From the NCBI GenBank assembly GCA_963813635.1, contig CAWEZO010000002.1, positions 124,001 through 188,000 of the forward strand: a DNA stretch of 64,000 nt. The letters run 5' to 3'. This stretch comes from JBBRZM01 sp963813635 (lineage in GTDB: Bacteria; Actinomycetota; Acidimicrobiia; IMCC26256; JBBRZM01). The notes under the pieces are model-generated. The model made no database searches, had not been told where the DNA came from, and worked only from the letters and a program-made list of their open reading frames with translations. Shown here piece by piece: positions 55,122 to 62,969 of the stretch (within the stretch, counting starts at the first letter, position 1; the number at the start of each line of letters is the position of its first letter). The position numbers were made by a program, and so were the translations under genes.

Positions 55122-56368
55122 GCGCGCTCCTCGACCACCGGCAACGCCCGCGCGTCGCCGTCACCGGCATCGGCGTGAAGACTCCGGCCGGCACCGACCT
55201 CGCGTCGTTCTGGTCGACGATCGTCGCCGGTCACGCAACCGCGCAAGGCATCAAACGGTTCGACGCCTCGGCCCTCCCGGTGCGGTTCGCGGGCGAAGTC
55301 ACCGGCTTCGACCCGATCCCGTACTTCGGTCCGAAGGAAGCGCGACGCGCCGACCGGGTGACGCAGCTCGGGTTTGCCTCCGCCGCCGACGCGCTCGCCG
55401 ACGCGGGTGAGCTCGACGCCGACCCCGCTCGCTGCGCTGTCGTGATCGGTACCGGCGTGGGTGGCCTCGACAGCCTCGAGGCAAACGTCGAGACGTTCCT
55501 CACGCGTGGCCCGTCGCGCGTGAGCCCGTTCTTCGTGCCGATGATGATGCCCAACGCGACTGCGGGCGTGACGGCGATGCAGTTCGGCTGGACCGGACCC
55601 AACATGTGCATCGCGACTGCGTGCGCCGCCGGCTCGCACGCGATCGGCGAAGGGGCTCGGCTCATTCGCGATGGGTCGGCCGATGTCGTCGCGGCCGGCG
55701 GCACCGAGGCCGCGGTCACGCCGGTCACAATCTCGGCGTTCGCCCGCATGGGTGCGCTGAGCACCCGCAACGACGACCCGGAGCGCGCATCAAGGCCGTT
55801 CGACGAGGCACGCGACGGCTTCGTGATCGGCGAGGGTGCGGCGGCGCTCATCCTCGAATCGCTCGACCATGCGCGAGCCCGCGGCGCCCGCGTCTACGGC
55901 GAGGTGCTCGGCTACGGCCGTAACGCCGACGCGTACCACATCACGGCACCGGCGCCGGACGGCACGGGCGCCGCGGTCTGCATGCAGCTGGCCATCGACG
56001 ACGCTGCACTCACGCCCGCCGACATTGGTCACGTCAACGCGCACGGCACGTCCACTGCGCTCAACGACGCCGCCGAGGCCGAGGCGATCCGCAAGGCTTT
56101 CGGCGATGCCGCGCCGCCGGTCACCTCGACCAAGGGTGTGACCGGGCACTTGATCGGCGCCGCAGGCGCGATCGAGGCCGCAGCATCGTTGCTGTCGCTC
56201 TGCAAGGGGCTGGTACCCCCCACAGCGAACGTCGAGCGGCTGGGCGACGACATCCAGCTCGATGTCGTCTTCGGCTCACCGCGGGAGATCGGCCTGCGCA
56301 CCGTGCTGTCCAACTCGTTCGCGTTCGGCGGCCACAACTCGACGTTGATCTTCGGCGCGAGCAGCTAG
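55118..56368 (+). CDS. fabF: 3-oxoacyl-ACP synthase II (KAS II)
   Basis: The 416-residue condensing enzyme elongates acyl-ACP with malonyl-ACP. The thiolase-fold triad is intact: Cys in CIATACAAGSHAIGEG, His in VNAHGTSTALND, and His in TKGVTGHLIGAAGA. The C-terminal NSFAFGGHNSTLIF is the usual KAS II end. It is fused by four-base overlap with acpP and followed by the enoyl reductase gene after 37 bases, so acpP-fabF-fabI are probably one transcript. It cannot by itself begin chains from acetyl-CoA; the fabH beside it is broken. Confidence 0.96.
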   Translation: MSALLDHRQRPRVAVTGIGVKTPAGTDLASFWSTIVAGHATAQGIKRFDASALPVRFAGEVTGFDPIPYFGPKEARRADRVTQLGFASAADALADAGELDADPARCAVVIGTGVGGLDSLEANVETFLTRGPSRVSPFFVPMMMPNATAGVTAMQFGWTGPNMCIATACAAGSHAIGEGARLIRDGSADVVAAGGTEAAVTPVTISAFARMGALSTRNDDPERASRPFDEARDGFVIGEGAAALILESLDHARARGARVYGEVLGYGRNADAYHITAPAPDGTGAAVCMQLAIDDAALTPADIGHVNAHGTSTALNDAAEAEAIRKAFGDAAPPVTSTKGVTGHLIGAAGAIEAAASLLSLCKGLVPPTANVERLGDDIQLDVVFGSPREIGLRTVLSNSFAFGGHNSTLIFGASS

Positions 56369-56405
56369 CACCGCCCGAAGTGACGACGAGACCCCAGGAG
56401 GGCTG

Positions 56406-57163
56406 ATGCTGCTCGACGGCAAGCGAATCCTGGTCACCGGAGTGCTCAACGACTCGTCGATCGCGTTCAGCGTCGCGAAGCTCGCGCAGGCCGAAGGTGC
56501 CGAGGTCGTCCTCAGCTCGTTCGGACGCGTGATGAGCATCACACAGCGGGTCGCGAAGAAGCTGCCGGTCACGCCCGAGGTCGTGGAGCTCGACGTAAGT
56601 GATCCCGCGCATCTCGATGCGCTCGCGTCCAACGTCGGCGGTCGCCTCGACGGTGTGCTCCACGCGATCGCCTACGCACCCGAATCGTGCCTTGGCGGCG
56701 GTTTCCTGGATGCACCGTGGGACGACGTCGCGATTGCGCTCCAACTCTCCGCCTATTCGTTGAAGGAACTTGCCGCAGCGCGGCGCTCCCACTGATGACT
56801 GACGGCGGATCAATCGTCGGGCTCGACTTCGACAACACGCACGCGTGGCCCGTGTACGACTGGATGGGGGTGGCGAAGTCGGCGTTCGAGTCGGTCGCGC
56901 GCTATCTCGCGCGTGATCTGGGGCCGCGCGGCATCCGTGTCAACCTCGTGTGTGCCGGCCCGCTCCACACCATGGCCGCGCGCAGCATTCCCGACTTCGA
57001 ACGTTTCGAGGACGTGTGGACCGAGCGGGCACCCCTCGGGTGGGACATCCGCAACGCCGAACCCGTCGCCAAAGCCTGCGTCGCACTCCTCTCCGACCTG
57101 TTCCCCGCGACAACCGGCGAGATGCTCCACGTGGACGGCGGTTTCCACGCCATGGGCGCCTGA
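56406..57163 (+). CDS. fabI: InhA-type enoyl-ACP reductase (frameshifted)
   Basis: The protein of about 252 residues reduces enoyl-ACP with NADH. It has the N-terminal LLDGKRILVTGVLNDSSIAFS of FabI/InhA, a middle YSLKELAAA-LPLMTDGGSIVGLDFD, the catalytic Tyr and Lys in VYDWMGVAKSAFESV, and the C-terminal APLGWDIRNAEPVAKACVALLSDLFPATTGE. The match is closer to mycobacterial InhA than to E. coli FabI, for example GLDFD and GWDIRNAEPVAK. The frame breaks near 56781; removing two bases restores the InhA-like length. AGGAGGG precedes the ATG. Confidence 0.9.
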
Positions 57164-57178
57164 CCCAAGCCTCTTTCG

Positions 57179-57225
57179 TTCTTGCGTCACTAATCCGGGT
57201 GTGACACGGATAACTGGCGCAAGAA
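57179..57225. terminator. Long hairpin between convergent fabI and bcp
   Basis: The arm 57179-57197 (TTCTTGCGTCACTAATCCG) pairs with 57207-57225 (CGGATAACTGGCGCAAGAA), with 16 of 19 pairs matching and a nine-base loop. It sits between the 3' ends of fabI and bcp and so can stop transcripts from both sides, but lacks a long T-run. The symmetric, nearly palindromic sequence could also be a protein-binding site. Confidence 0.6.
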
Positions 57226-57235
57226 TGAGATCGGG

Positions 57236-57700
57236 TCACTGCTCGAGTGTGGCTGTCACTTTCGGCACGGTGTCTTTCGGGGAGACTTTGTAGAAGACGG
57301 CCGCGAGCTTGCCTTTCTCGTCGACGACGAAGGCGCTCCGGATGATTCCCTTGAACTTCTTGCCGTACATCGACTTCTCGCCCCAGACACCCCATGCGTC
57401 GGCGACCGCATGGTCTTCGTCGGCGAGCAGCGGGAAGCCGAGTGCGTACTTGTCGTCGAACTTCTTCTGCTTCGCGGGCGCATCGGGACTGATGCCGACG
57501 ACCGCGGCACCGAGCTTGGCGAGGTCGGGCTCGGCGTCGCGCAACGCGCATGACTGCGTCGTGCAACCGGGCGTGTCGGCTTTCGGATAGAAGTAGACGA
57601 CGACGGGTGCGCCGCGGAAACTCTTGAGCGCAACCTTCGCGTCGTGCTGATCGCGGAACGTGAAATCGGGAGCCTTGGCCCCCACGACAAGCTTGCCCAT
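57236..57700 (-). CDS. bcp: Thioredoxin-dependent peroxiredoxin (Bcp/PrxQ)
   Basis: The 154-residue antioxidant enzyme reduces peroxides. The peroxidatic Cys is in DTPGCTTQSC, and a second Cys five residues later can serve as resolving residue, as in E. coli Bcp. The YFYPKADTPG motif and Arg in IRSAFVVDEKG are conserved. The start MGKLVVGAKAPDF at 57700 is favoured over an upstream ATG. The gene is divergent from the MFS gene and convergent with fabI. Confidence 0.95.
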   Translation of the reverse strand: MGKLVVGAKAPDFTFRDQHDAKVALKSFRGAPVVVYFYPKADTPGCTTQSCALRDAEPDLAKLGAAVVGISPDAPAKQKKFDDKYALGFPLLADEDHAVADAWGVWGEKSMYGKKFKGIIRSAFVVDEKGKLAAVFYKVSPKDTVPKVTATLEQ

Positions 57701-57744
57701 CAGCGCTGCTCCTCCAGCCGGCGGTTCGTGCACCAGGCCGTAGC

Positions 57745-59332
57745 ATGCCGCACGTGCTGCACCGGATGTCGATCACCGTCGAGGGTTCGGTCGAGCAGAT
57801 CCTCCCGATCGTTGCCGAAACGCTCGGCGCGCCCGTGGCGGGCGACACCGTGACCACGCCCTTGGGTGCCGACACGGAGGCGACCCTGTACGCAAAGGTC
57901 GCGCCCGGCAACGAGCCGGCGACCGCGGCGATCGAGCTCGAGGCTTCGAGCGCCGTCGAGGTGCCGTACTTCAACTGGTTCGTGGCCCCGATCATTGCGG
58001 CCGGTATCCGGCGCGGCCTGCGGCATCGCGCCGCCGAAATAGACGCGGCCGCCCACGGACGCCCCGCACCACCGCCGTTGGGGCCGTCGCGATTCCTCCC
58101 GCCTGCGTCGTTCACGAAGCAACAGGCGACGCTGATCGCGACGGTCGCGTTCGCCACTGCCGTCAGCAATTTCGGCGGCGCGTTGTTCGGTCAGAATGCG
58201 GATTCCGTTCAGGACGCGTTTCACAAGAGCACGGCCCAGCTCGGGATCGCCTCCGCCGTCACGCGGGTGGGTGTGTTGATCGCGCTCGTGGCCATCGGCC
58301 TCGGCGATCGAGTGGGTCGCCGCAAAGTCATCTTGTGGTCACTGGTCGGCGTCTGCGTGGCAAACGCCGTCTCCGCGGGCTCACCCACCTTCGAGATCTT
58401 CACCGGCGGCCAGGTGTTCGCTCGGGCCTTCGCCAATGCCGCCCTTGTGGTGGGCGGCATCGCCGTTGTCGAAGAAGCACCTGAGCGTGCGCGTGCCTTC
58501 GCGCTGGCGATGCTCGCGCTCGCCGCGGGCGCGGGCTTCGCGATCTCGGTCATCACGCTGCCGATCGCCGACCTCGGGCCACAGGCGTGGCGGGTCGCGT
58601 TCGGGTTGAGCACGCTGGCACTGTTCTTCCTTCCGGCGCTGCGTCGCAACCTGCTCGAGACCCGCCGGTACACCGCGCTCGCGAAGCGGCCGGTCGCACG
58701 CGGCCGAATCCGGGAAGTGTTCGATCAGGCGTACGGTCGCCGGTTCGTGCTGCTGAGCCTCGCGGCGTTCCTGACGAACGTGTTCGCCGCGCCGTCGGCC
58801 CAGTACACCAACAAGTACCTCACCGACGAGCACGGCTTCTCGAACTCCTCGATCGCGCTCTTCCGCGCGGTGACCAACGGCGCGCCCGGGCTCATCGGCA
58901 TTGTGATCGCGGGCAAGCTCGCCGAGAGTCGCGGCCGGCGGCCCCTGGCGATCGTCGCGCTCGGGCTCGCGACCGTGCTCCAAATGGCGTTCTTCGTCAC
59001 CGGCGGTCCGATCCTCTGGGTCATCTCGACCGTTGCGATCGTGGCTGCGGCGTGCGCGAGCCTCGCAATCGCGACGCTCGACAGCGAGCTCTTCCCCACC
59101 GAGGTGCGCAGCACGTCGAACGCGCTCATCCTCGTGTGCTCCGTCGCCGGCTCGATCACCGGCTTGCTGGTTGCGACCAACATCGAGACGTCCGTCGGCG
59201 GACTCGGCCCCGCGCATCGCGCTGTGCGGCGTGGCGGCACTCGTGGCAGCCGCTTTCGTGCTCCCCTTCCTACCCGAGACCGCTGACCGTACGCTCGACG
59301 CCGTCAGCCCGACGGAGGATGTCCCACCGTGA
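57745..59332 (+). CDS. MFS transporter with N-terminal soluble domain (frameshift near the end)
   Basis: The protein of about 528 residues has a 110-residue soluble N-terminal segment (SITVEGSVEQILPIVAETLG) and then 12 membrane helices of the major facilitator type, with GLGDRVGRRKVILW between helices 2 and 3 and LAESRGRRPLAI between helices 8 and 9. One extra base near 59215 changes the last 40 residues. Restoring it gives ALCGVAALVAAAFVLPFLPET and a stop at 59332 that overlaps the next start (GTGA). The substrate is unknown. The N-terminal domain is uncommon for this family and resembles a small ligand- or lipid-binding fold, an impression only. ATG 57766 is an alternative start. Confidence 0.82.
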
Positions 59333-60148
59333 CCGGCGCACTCGACGGGTTCAGCGAATCAGCGATGGCATACGGCGGCTTGACCCGCACCGTGTACCGC
59401 GCCGGAAGCGGCCCGGCCGTCATCGTCATCGAAGAGATCCCCGGCATCACGCCCGAGGTCGAGGCGTTCGCGCGGCGGGTGATCGACGCCGGGTTCACCG
59501 CGGTCTTGCCGTCGCTCTTTGGTGTACCGGGCAAGCCGATCAGCTTGCCGTACGTCATCTCGTCCGTGACGCGTGCCTGTGTGGCAAAAGAGTTCCTCGC
59601 GCTCAAGCTCGATCGCACCGCACCGGTCATCGGCTGGCTGCGACGGCTGGCGCGCGAGGCGCACGAGGAGTGCGGCGGCCCCGGCGTCGGCGTCGTCGGC
59701 ATGTGCTTCACCGGTGGGTTCGCGCTCGGCATGATGATCGACGACGAGATCCTGGCCCCGGTGCTCAGTCAGCCGGCGGTGCCGTTCCCCTTCGGGCGCG
59801 CTCGACGCGCCGACGCTCGGCATCAGCGACGACGACCTCACCCGGGTCAAGGAACGCGTCGCCCACGGCGCGTGCGTGCTCGGGCTCCGCTTCACCGCGG
59901 ACCGGGGCGTGCCGGCGGAACGCTTCGAGACCCTGCGACGCGAGCTCGGCGACGGGTTCATCGCGATCGAGATCGACTCGTCGCCGGGGAACGCCTTCGG
60001 TATCAAGAAGACCGCCCACTCGGTGATCACCAACGAGCTCGTCGACGAGCCGGGTCACCCCACGCGCGTTGCGCTCGACCGGGTACTCGCGTTCCTGCGC
60101 GAACGCCTGGAGGTTGCGGAGTCACCCGGGCCCACAGCCGACGACTAA
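59329..60148 (+). CDS. Dienelactone hydrolase family protein (single-base frameshift)
   Basis: The alpha/beta-hydrolase of about 272 residues has the Cys nucleophile of this family in GVVGMCFTGGFAL, the conserved Glu in VIEEIPGITP, and a likely acid and His later (the latter in KKTAHSVITN). The frame breaks near 59796; deleting one base gives PFPFGALDAPTLGISDDDL. Its GTG start lies in the stop codon of the MFS gene, so the transporter and hydrolase are translated together. They may take up and hydrolyse one compound, perhaps an aromatic-degradation lactone or ester; this is inference. Confidence 0.87.
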
Positions 60149-60163
60149 CCGGTGCGCTCTCAG

Positions 60164-60209
60164 CGTTTGTGCAATCAGGGTCCCTATAGGGGGCCCGATC
60201 GCACAAACG
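60164..60209. terminator. Long hairpin between convergent genes
   Basis: CGTTTGTGC at 60164 pairs with GCACAAACG at 60201-60209, and the stem continues imperfectly through ATC/GAT and a GGGTCCC-TATAG-GGGGCCC core, for about 20 pairs. It separates the dienelactone hydrolase and anti-sigma genes, which converge. There is no T-run. Confidence 0.6.
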
Positions 60210-60231
60210 GTCGTCGGGGGTCGGTCGGCGG

Positions 60232-60897
60232 CTACGTGGGCGCGCTCAAGGTCGCATGACAGACGGCCGTGCCGTGCGTGTCGACGAGCGCGACCCGAGT
60301 CGATCCCGAGGCCGCCAGGCGCGCAGCACCACCCCACGAGCCGCGCCCATCGTCGATCCGGATCGTGCCGAGCCGCTGCACCGGACCGCCCGCGGGTTGC
60401 AGCTCGATGCGGTACGTGCCCGTTGCGACCCAGTAGTCGACCGTGACGACGATCGCCGTGGGCTTGCCCGCCGACGTGTAGACCCGTCCGACGCGCATGC
60501 CGTGGTTACCCACCATGGCAACCGAGCGCACGGCAGCAACGGGTGCGGACGGCGTGGCCTGTCCACCGCCGGCGTCGACCCATTGCACGGCGACGATGCT
60601 GATGATGGCCGCTGCCGCAGCTGTCAACGCGAGCGCGAGACCCCACCGACGCGTGTTCTTCCGGCGTGAGCCGAGCAGCGTGCCGAGCACGCGGGCTTCG
60701 AAGCCGGGCGGCGGCTCGATCTCGGGTGCCAGCCGCGGTAACGCGTCGGCAGCATCGCCGAGCTCGCCGATCAGCGCCTGGCAGCGGGTGCACTGGCTCG
60801 CGTGGAGCAGCACCTCGGCGCGTTCACTCCCGCTCAACACTCCGAGGGCCAGCTCCGGTACGAGCTCCCGCACCTGTGCGCAATCAAGCGGCATCAT
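60232..60897 (-). CDS. Zinc-binding anti-sigma factor (RskA-like)
   Basis: The 221-residue protein has an N-terminal ZAS domain with HASQCTRCQ (His-x3-Cys-x2-Cys), which binds and inhibits the sigma factor, one membrane helix (WGLALALTAAAAAIISIVAV) and an extracytoplasmic RskA-type domain of about 120 residues. It would release the sigma factor upon an envelope signal, probably by regulated proteolysis. The ATG at 60897 (tandem ATG at 60894) follows the sigma gene by 19 bases on the same strand, the classic sigma/anti-sigma order. Confidence 0.92.
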   Translation of the reverse strand: MMPLDCAQVRELVPELALGVLSGSERAEVLLHASQCTRCQALIGELGDAADALPRLAPEIEPPPGFEARVLGTLLGSRRKNTRRWGLALALTAAAAAIISIVAVQWVDAGGGQATPSAPVAAVRSVAMVGNHGMRVGRVYTSAGKPTAIVVTVDYWVATGTYRIELQPAGGPVQRLGTIRIDDGRGSWGGAARLAASGSTRVALVDTHGTAVCHATLSAPT

Positions 60898-60916
60898 TGC
60901 GCACAACCCCGCGCCG

Positions 60917-61477
60917 TCATTCGGCCTGCTCTTCGCGAACCAGTGCGTCGCGGCATCGCTGCAACGCAGTGCGAATTCGGGTCTTCGCAGTGCCCAGCGG
61001 GATGCCCTCGGATTCGCTGATCTCGCGTGCGCTGTGGCCGAGCAGCCCGGCAAGGACGATGGCCCGACGTTGCTCCTCGGGAAGCCGCGCGATCGCGGCG
61101 CGCAACCGAGCGGTGTCGTCGCCGAGATCCGCAAGCTCGGCGGGCCCGCGCTCCACGCTCACATGTTGGAGCCCCACCATCGCGTCGGGGTCGAGGATCA
61201 CCGGCCGGCGCACCCGAACGGCGTCGATGGCGAGATTGCGCGTGATCGTGAGGAGCCACGTGACGACCGATCCCCGCCGGGGGTCGTAGGACGCCGCATG
61301 CCGCCACGCGCGCACGAACGCCTCCTGGGACACGTCTTCCGCGGCCCGGGGCTCGCCGACGATCGTGAGGGCAAGGCCGTACACGCGCCGCTGGAAGCGC
61401 CGAACAAACGCCGCGGCGGCATCGGCGTCGCCGGTCGCGAGGCCGGCCAGGAGCGTGTCGTCGGAGACGGTCCACAC
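60917..61477 (-). CDS. ECF-family RNA polymerase sigma factor
   Basis: The 186-residue group 4 sigma factor has region 2 (FVRRFQRRVYGLALTIVG, AAEDVSQEAFVRAWRHA) and region 4 (LPEEQRRAIVLAGLLGHSAREISESEGIPLGTAKTRI, partly quoted), with regions 1 and 3 missing as expected. The GTG at 61477 was chosen because region 2 begins soon after and GGAGG lies about 12 bases upstream. A further in-frame extension to 61768 is antisense of the cupredoxin gene and is unlikely. The partner anti-sigma gene is next. Targets may include the divergent cupredoxin gene 140 bases away. Confidence 0.93.
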   Translation of the reverse strand: MWTVSDDTLLAGLATGDADAAAAFVRRFQRRVYGLALTIVGEPRAAEDVSQEAFVRAWRHAASYDPRRGSVVTWLLTITRNLAIDAVRVRRPVILDPDAMVGLQHVSVERGPAELADLGDDTARLRAAIARLPEEQRRAIVLAGLLGHSAREISESEGIPLGTAKTRIRTALQRCRDALVREEQAE

Positions 61478-61616
61478 GGTGTAGTACGGACCTCCGGTGC
61501 ATCGGGATTGCTGTCGCGTGGCCACGGTAGCGCCGTGACGTGGGATTCGACCGAAAAACAATCTCTTTGCGCCGCTGCTCCGTATGACTCGAACGGACCC
61601 AACCTCGGGAGCAGCC

Positions 61617-62186
61617 ATGCGCAAGATCGTCGTGACCCTGATTGCCGCCGCACTCGCCGGCGGGCTCCTCGCCGCCTGCGGCAGCAGCAGCTCGAGCAGC
61701 TCCAAGAAGAAGGCGAGCGCGGCCGCTACGAAAGCGCCGGCAGGCGTGACGTTGGAAGGGAAGGTCACCGCCCATGGCCAGAAGACGCTGACCGGCGCGA
61801 CACCAACCGTGGAGGTCGAGCAGGACGATTTCTACTTCGGCCCAACCTTCCTCAAGGCGGACCCGGGCGCGACGGTGACGGTGCAGCTGAAGAACGAAGG
61901 CAAGAACCAGCACACGTTCACGATCGACTCACTCGGTATCGATCAGGTCCTCAACCCCGATGGCAAGGCGACCGTGCAGGTGAAGATCCCTGCGACCGGC
62001 CAGGCAGTGTTCTACTGCCGGTTCCACAAGGCGAACGGCATGCAAGGCGCGTTCTACACCGGCATCGCGACCAGCGGCAGCTCGGCGACGACGCCGACCA
62101 CTGCAGCCACGCCGGCGGCGACCACTGCAGCCACGCCGGCGGTGACCATGACGACAACCGCGGGCTCGTCCGGTAGCGGCTACTGA
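61617..62186 (+). CDS. Cupredoxin lipoprotein
   Basis: The 189-residue protein has a signal peptide ending in the lipobox LLAAC and a Ser/Lys-rich linker. A cupredoxin domain with the type 1 copper ligands follows: His in QHTFTID and the C-terminal set Cys-x3-His-x4-Met in FYCRFHKANGMQG. It is an electron carrier or copper-binding surface protein. The Thr/Ala/Pro-rich tail contains a duplicated 24-bp segment near 62100-62147. It is divergent from the ECF sigma/anti-sigma operon and converges on the response regulator, overlapping it by seven bases. Confidence 0.88.
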   Translation: MRKIVVTLIAAALAGGLLAACGSSSSSSSKKKASAAATKAPAGVTLEGKVTAHGQKTLTGATPTVEVEQDDFYFGPTFLKADPGATVTVQLKNEGKNQHTFTIDSLGIDQVLNPDGKATVQVKIPATGQAVFYCRFHKANGMQGAFYTGIATSGSSATTPTTAATPAATTAATPAVTMTTTAGSSGSGY

Positions 62187-62587
62187 CGCATCGCGGAGAG
62201 CCGGCTGCTACCGCGGGGTCGCGCTCGCTCCAGCACGGCCTGGATTCGGCTGATGAGCTCGCGAGGGCTGAACGGCTTGATGATGTAGTCGGTGGCACCG
62301 AGCGAGAAGCCGTACGCGACGTCGGCCTCCTGCGCCTTGGCCGTGAGCAAGATGATCGGCGTTGCCTCGGTGGAGAAATTGGCGCGTAGCTGCTTGGTCA
62401 CGTCGAGGCCGCTCATCTTCGGCATCATGACGTCGAGCAGGATGAGATCGGGCGGCGCGGCGAGTGCCGCCGCGAGCGCGGCCTCGCCGTCGCCCGCGGC
62501 CTCGATCGTAAAGCCGAGGGCTCGGAGCTTGAACGCGATGAGCTCGCGAATGTCGGGATCGTCGTCGACGATGAGCACGGTTGTCAT
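62180..62587 (-). CDS. Single-domain (REC-only) response regulator
   Basis: The 135-residue regulator consists of one receiver domain: the acidic pair in LIVDDDPDIREL, the phosphoacceptor Asp in LILLDVMMPKMSG, the switch Thr in ILLTAKA and Lys in YIIKPFSP. With no output domain it would act by protein-protein contact or in a phosphorelay. It overlaps the next regulator gene by four bases and is the third gene of an HK-RR-RR operon running in from the right edge. Confidence 0.93.
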   Translation of the reverse strand: MTTVLIVDDDPDIRELIAFKLRALGFTIEAAGDGEAALAAALAAPPDLILLDVMMPKMSGLDVTKQLRANFSTEATPIILLTAKAQEADVAYGFSLGATDYIIKPFSPRELISRIQAVLERARPRGSSRLSAMRQ

Positions 62588-62969
62588 GCCTGCACCTTCT
62601 CGGTCATGGGTGGACCGACGATGCGGGCCACCTCGGCTTCCAAACGACTCGCTCGAAACGGCTTGACCAAATACCCATCGGGCTGCCCACCGCCGTTGGG
62701 ATCACGGATCGACGTCACGAGCACAGGCACTTCGGGCCAGGCGCGTGTCGCTACGCAACCGGCGAAGCACCTCCCACCCGTCGATTCCGGGCAGCACGAT
62801 GTCGAGCACGACCAGATCCGGAGTCGGCTCGCCGATCGCCAGCTGCATGCCCTCCTCGCCTGTTCGCGGCGCCCCGCACCTCGAAGCCAAGGCCGCTCAT
62901 TCGCTTCATCATCAGGAGACGTACGTCTTCGTCGTCTTCGATGACCAAAACCGACCTGATTGCCGTCAT
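62584..62969 (-). CDS. REC-only response regulator (two frameshifts)
   Basis: About 127 residues after repair: acidic pair in VLVIEDDEDVRLL, phosphoacceptor Asp in LVVLDIVLPGIDGWE, switch residue in VLVTSIRD, Lys in YLVKPFRASRL. The frame breaks near 62868 and 62745, and each is fixed by removing one base (for example RGAATGEEGMQL). The start ATG at 62969 overlaps the end of the histidine kinase gene. It lacks an output domain. It and the following regulator are probably two targets of the same kinase. Confidence 0.85.
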
